Shown piece after piece: positions 62,870 through 64,000 of a stretch of 64,000 bases of DNA. Both the position numbers and the translations under genes were made by a program. The DNA is taken from the NCBI RefSeq assembly GCF_021134715.1, contig NC_060025.1, positions 8,122,001-8,186,000 of the forward strand, read 5' to 3'. The stretch is from Daphnia pulex. Lineage: Eukaryota > Arthropoda > Branchiopoda > Diplostraca > Daphniidae. The first letter of the stretch is position 1, and the number at the start of each line of letters is the position of its first letter. Under the pieces are notes generated by a model. The model was not told where the DNA came from. It worked only from the letters and a program-made list of their open reading frames with translations, and did no database searches.

Positions 62870-64000
62870 GTTTTAATTAACAGTAAACGTTTGAAAATCT
62901 TACTTTTAACTATTAAACTAATATTCTAAATCATGAAAGCTTAGATTAAATTTACCAAGAAACTATTCAAAAATTAAATTATACGGTGTGGAATAATTTT
63001 GTAGTACTAGTTGCTAGACGATTATATGATTTTTAAAACGTGACACGAACGGATTGCTCAAAACCCTCCAAATTCTCACTGACTCGTCCGTTTGTAATTG
63101 GAAGAAGTTCTAGTGGCTTTTATTTTGATTTGCACCGCAATGAAAGTGCGCTGTTATTTTTACTAGTAATACCAGACTAACCAGAGCCATTGGTAATACT
63201 TGCACGAAGTTAGGTCTTATAGACAATTGTAAAATTGCATACCTTAATACATTTTCCCATGTGTAGTTCATTTGTGTAGTTCATACGACTGCACTTCTAT
63301 CCTGCAAATAACATTTTGATTAGTTTACTTTATTTGGGATTTACAGTGGAAATCCACACTTTTTTTTAAATGTTTCTAGTTTCTAGAAAATTTATAAAGA
63401 AAGCATATGATATATCATAGCCAGAAGAAAGAATAGTAGGCGAAACTAGGTTACCATGCTATATCAGGAAGCTTTTCAAAGCAAGCGTTTTTAATGCAGA
63501 CATTTGGTAAGACCTGTTTCACAAAGTAGGAAATCAATAGAAGATGTACTAGAAGACACATGAGTGGGTTTAAGATAGCCTATTTCTATATTCTAAGATA
63601 TGCTAAAATGAAGATAAATGAGCAGACCAGGCTACACTCACCAACACAATTTCCGATCTTCCAATGAACATTGAGGCAGCACTCCCAGCCCAATTATATC
63701 TCACTTGAGATAACATGGGCACATTTTAATTTCAGAAAATATTTTCATACATCTACACTATTCACAGTATTTAAAATTAAATCCTTCGCCGATATCTTAT
63801 GCAATCTGGCTTTAATCTCTACTCTTTCACCATGCTGCTCTCGATTCAATAGGAGGCCCTACTCTTTAAACATTTTTGCCGTTTTCATACTCACTTAAAA
63901 AGCTTGGAAATAGCTATAACGCTCTAACATTACACTGAACTAGTTACAGCTATTTTATAATCAAACAAATTAATTACACCTGACACACCATCTCGCGCCT
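62870..64000. other. Outer flank of the right arm, non-coding
   Basis: Diverged inverse homologue of about 45.8-47.07 kb. No gene is supported; the open frame at 63671-63898 only mirrors chance frames in the other arm. Confidence 0.5.

Larger units (their letters stand above)
58656..63985 (-). repeat. Right arm of the large inverted duplication
   Basis: Reverse complement of 45770-51265. Weak similarity continues to nearly the window end, so the true outer border may lie beyond 64000. Gene order from the centre outwards is membrane protein, Spätzle-like B, Spätzle-like A, mirroring the left arm. Confidence 0.9.

Noticed and set aside
1-64000. CRISPR arrays, rRNA genes, complete tRNA genes, known conserved microRNAs
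   Set aside because: None seen by eye; a covariance-model scan was not possible.

Overview
The window is eukaryotic and gene-sparse. Introns are mostly 50-75 bp with GT-AG borders, promoters carry TATA and TCAGT/TTAGTT initiators, and the gene set is DEG/ENaC pickpocket, Spätzle-type cystine-knot proteins, CLCA, SAR1 and NUDT13. This points to an arthropod, most likely a branchiopod crustacean such as Daphnia. The taxon is inferred from gene content and architecture; no search was run.

Layout. (1) 1-6.66 kb: the 5' half of a CLCA (calcium-activated chloride channel regulator) gene on the minus strand. Its first intron is 5.4 kb and the gene runs off the left edge. (2) 6.7-36.7 kb: about 30 kb with no gene I can support, rich in microsatellites and homopurine/homopyrimidine runs. 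(3) 36.7-43.6 kb: a compact cluster. It holds a 12-exon pickpocket channel subunit (+), a NUDT13-like Nudix hydrolase (-) whose stop lies 36 bp from the pickpocket stop, and SAR1 (+), divergent from NUDT13. (4) 45.8-64 kb: a large inverted duplication. The left arm is about 45.8-51.27 kb and the right arm about 58.66 kb to near the window end, with a 7.4-kb spacer.

Each arm carries a head-to-head pair of Spätzle-like genes. Gene A is short. Gene B has a long Tyr-Pro-Lys-Pro repeat prodomain. The two genes of a pair share a divergent promoter whose TATA-to-TATA spacing is 353 bp in both arms. The A proteins differ by one residue, while the outer flanks are clearly diverged, which suggests gene conversion or selection on the coding core.

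Downstream of gene B the right arm and spacer hold an eight-exon gene for an unrecognised, roughly 290-residue protein with four predicted membrane segments. I assembled it from phase-compatible exons. The left arm has only its first five exons, with a frameshift in exon 1, so that copy is a truncated pseudogene and marks the duplication breakpoint in intron 5. The spacer also holds a 460-bp foldback palindrome and other small repeat structures.

All gene models were spliced by eye from GT-AG sites and phase agreement. No transcript data were available.
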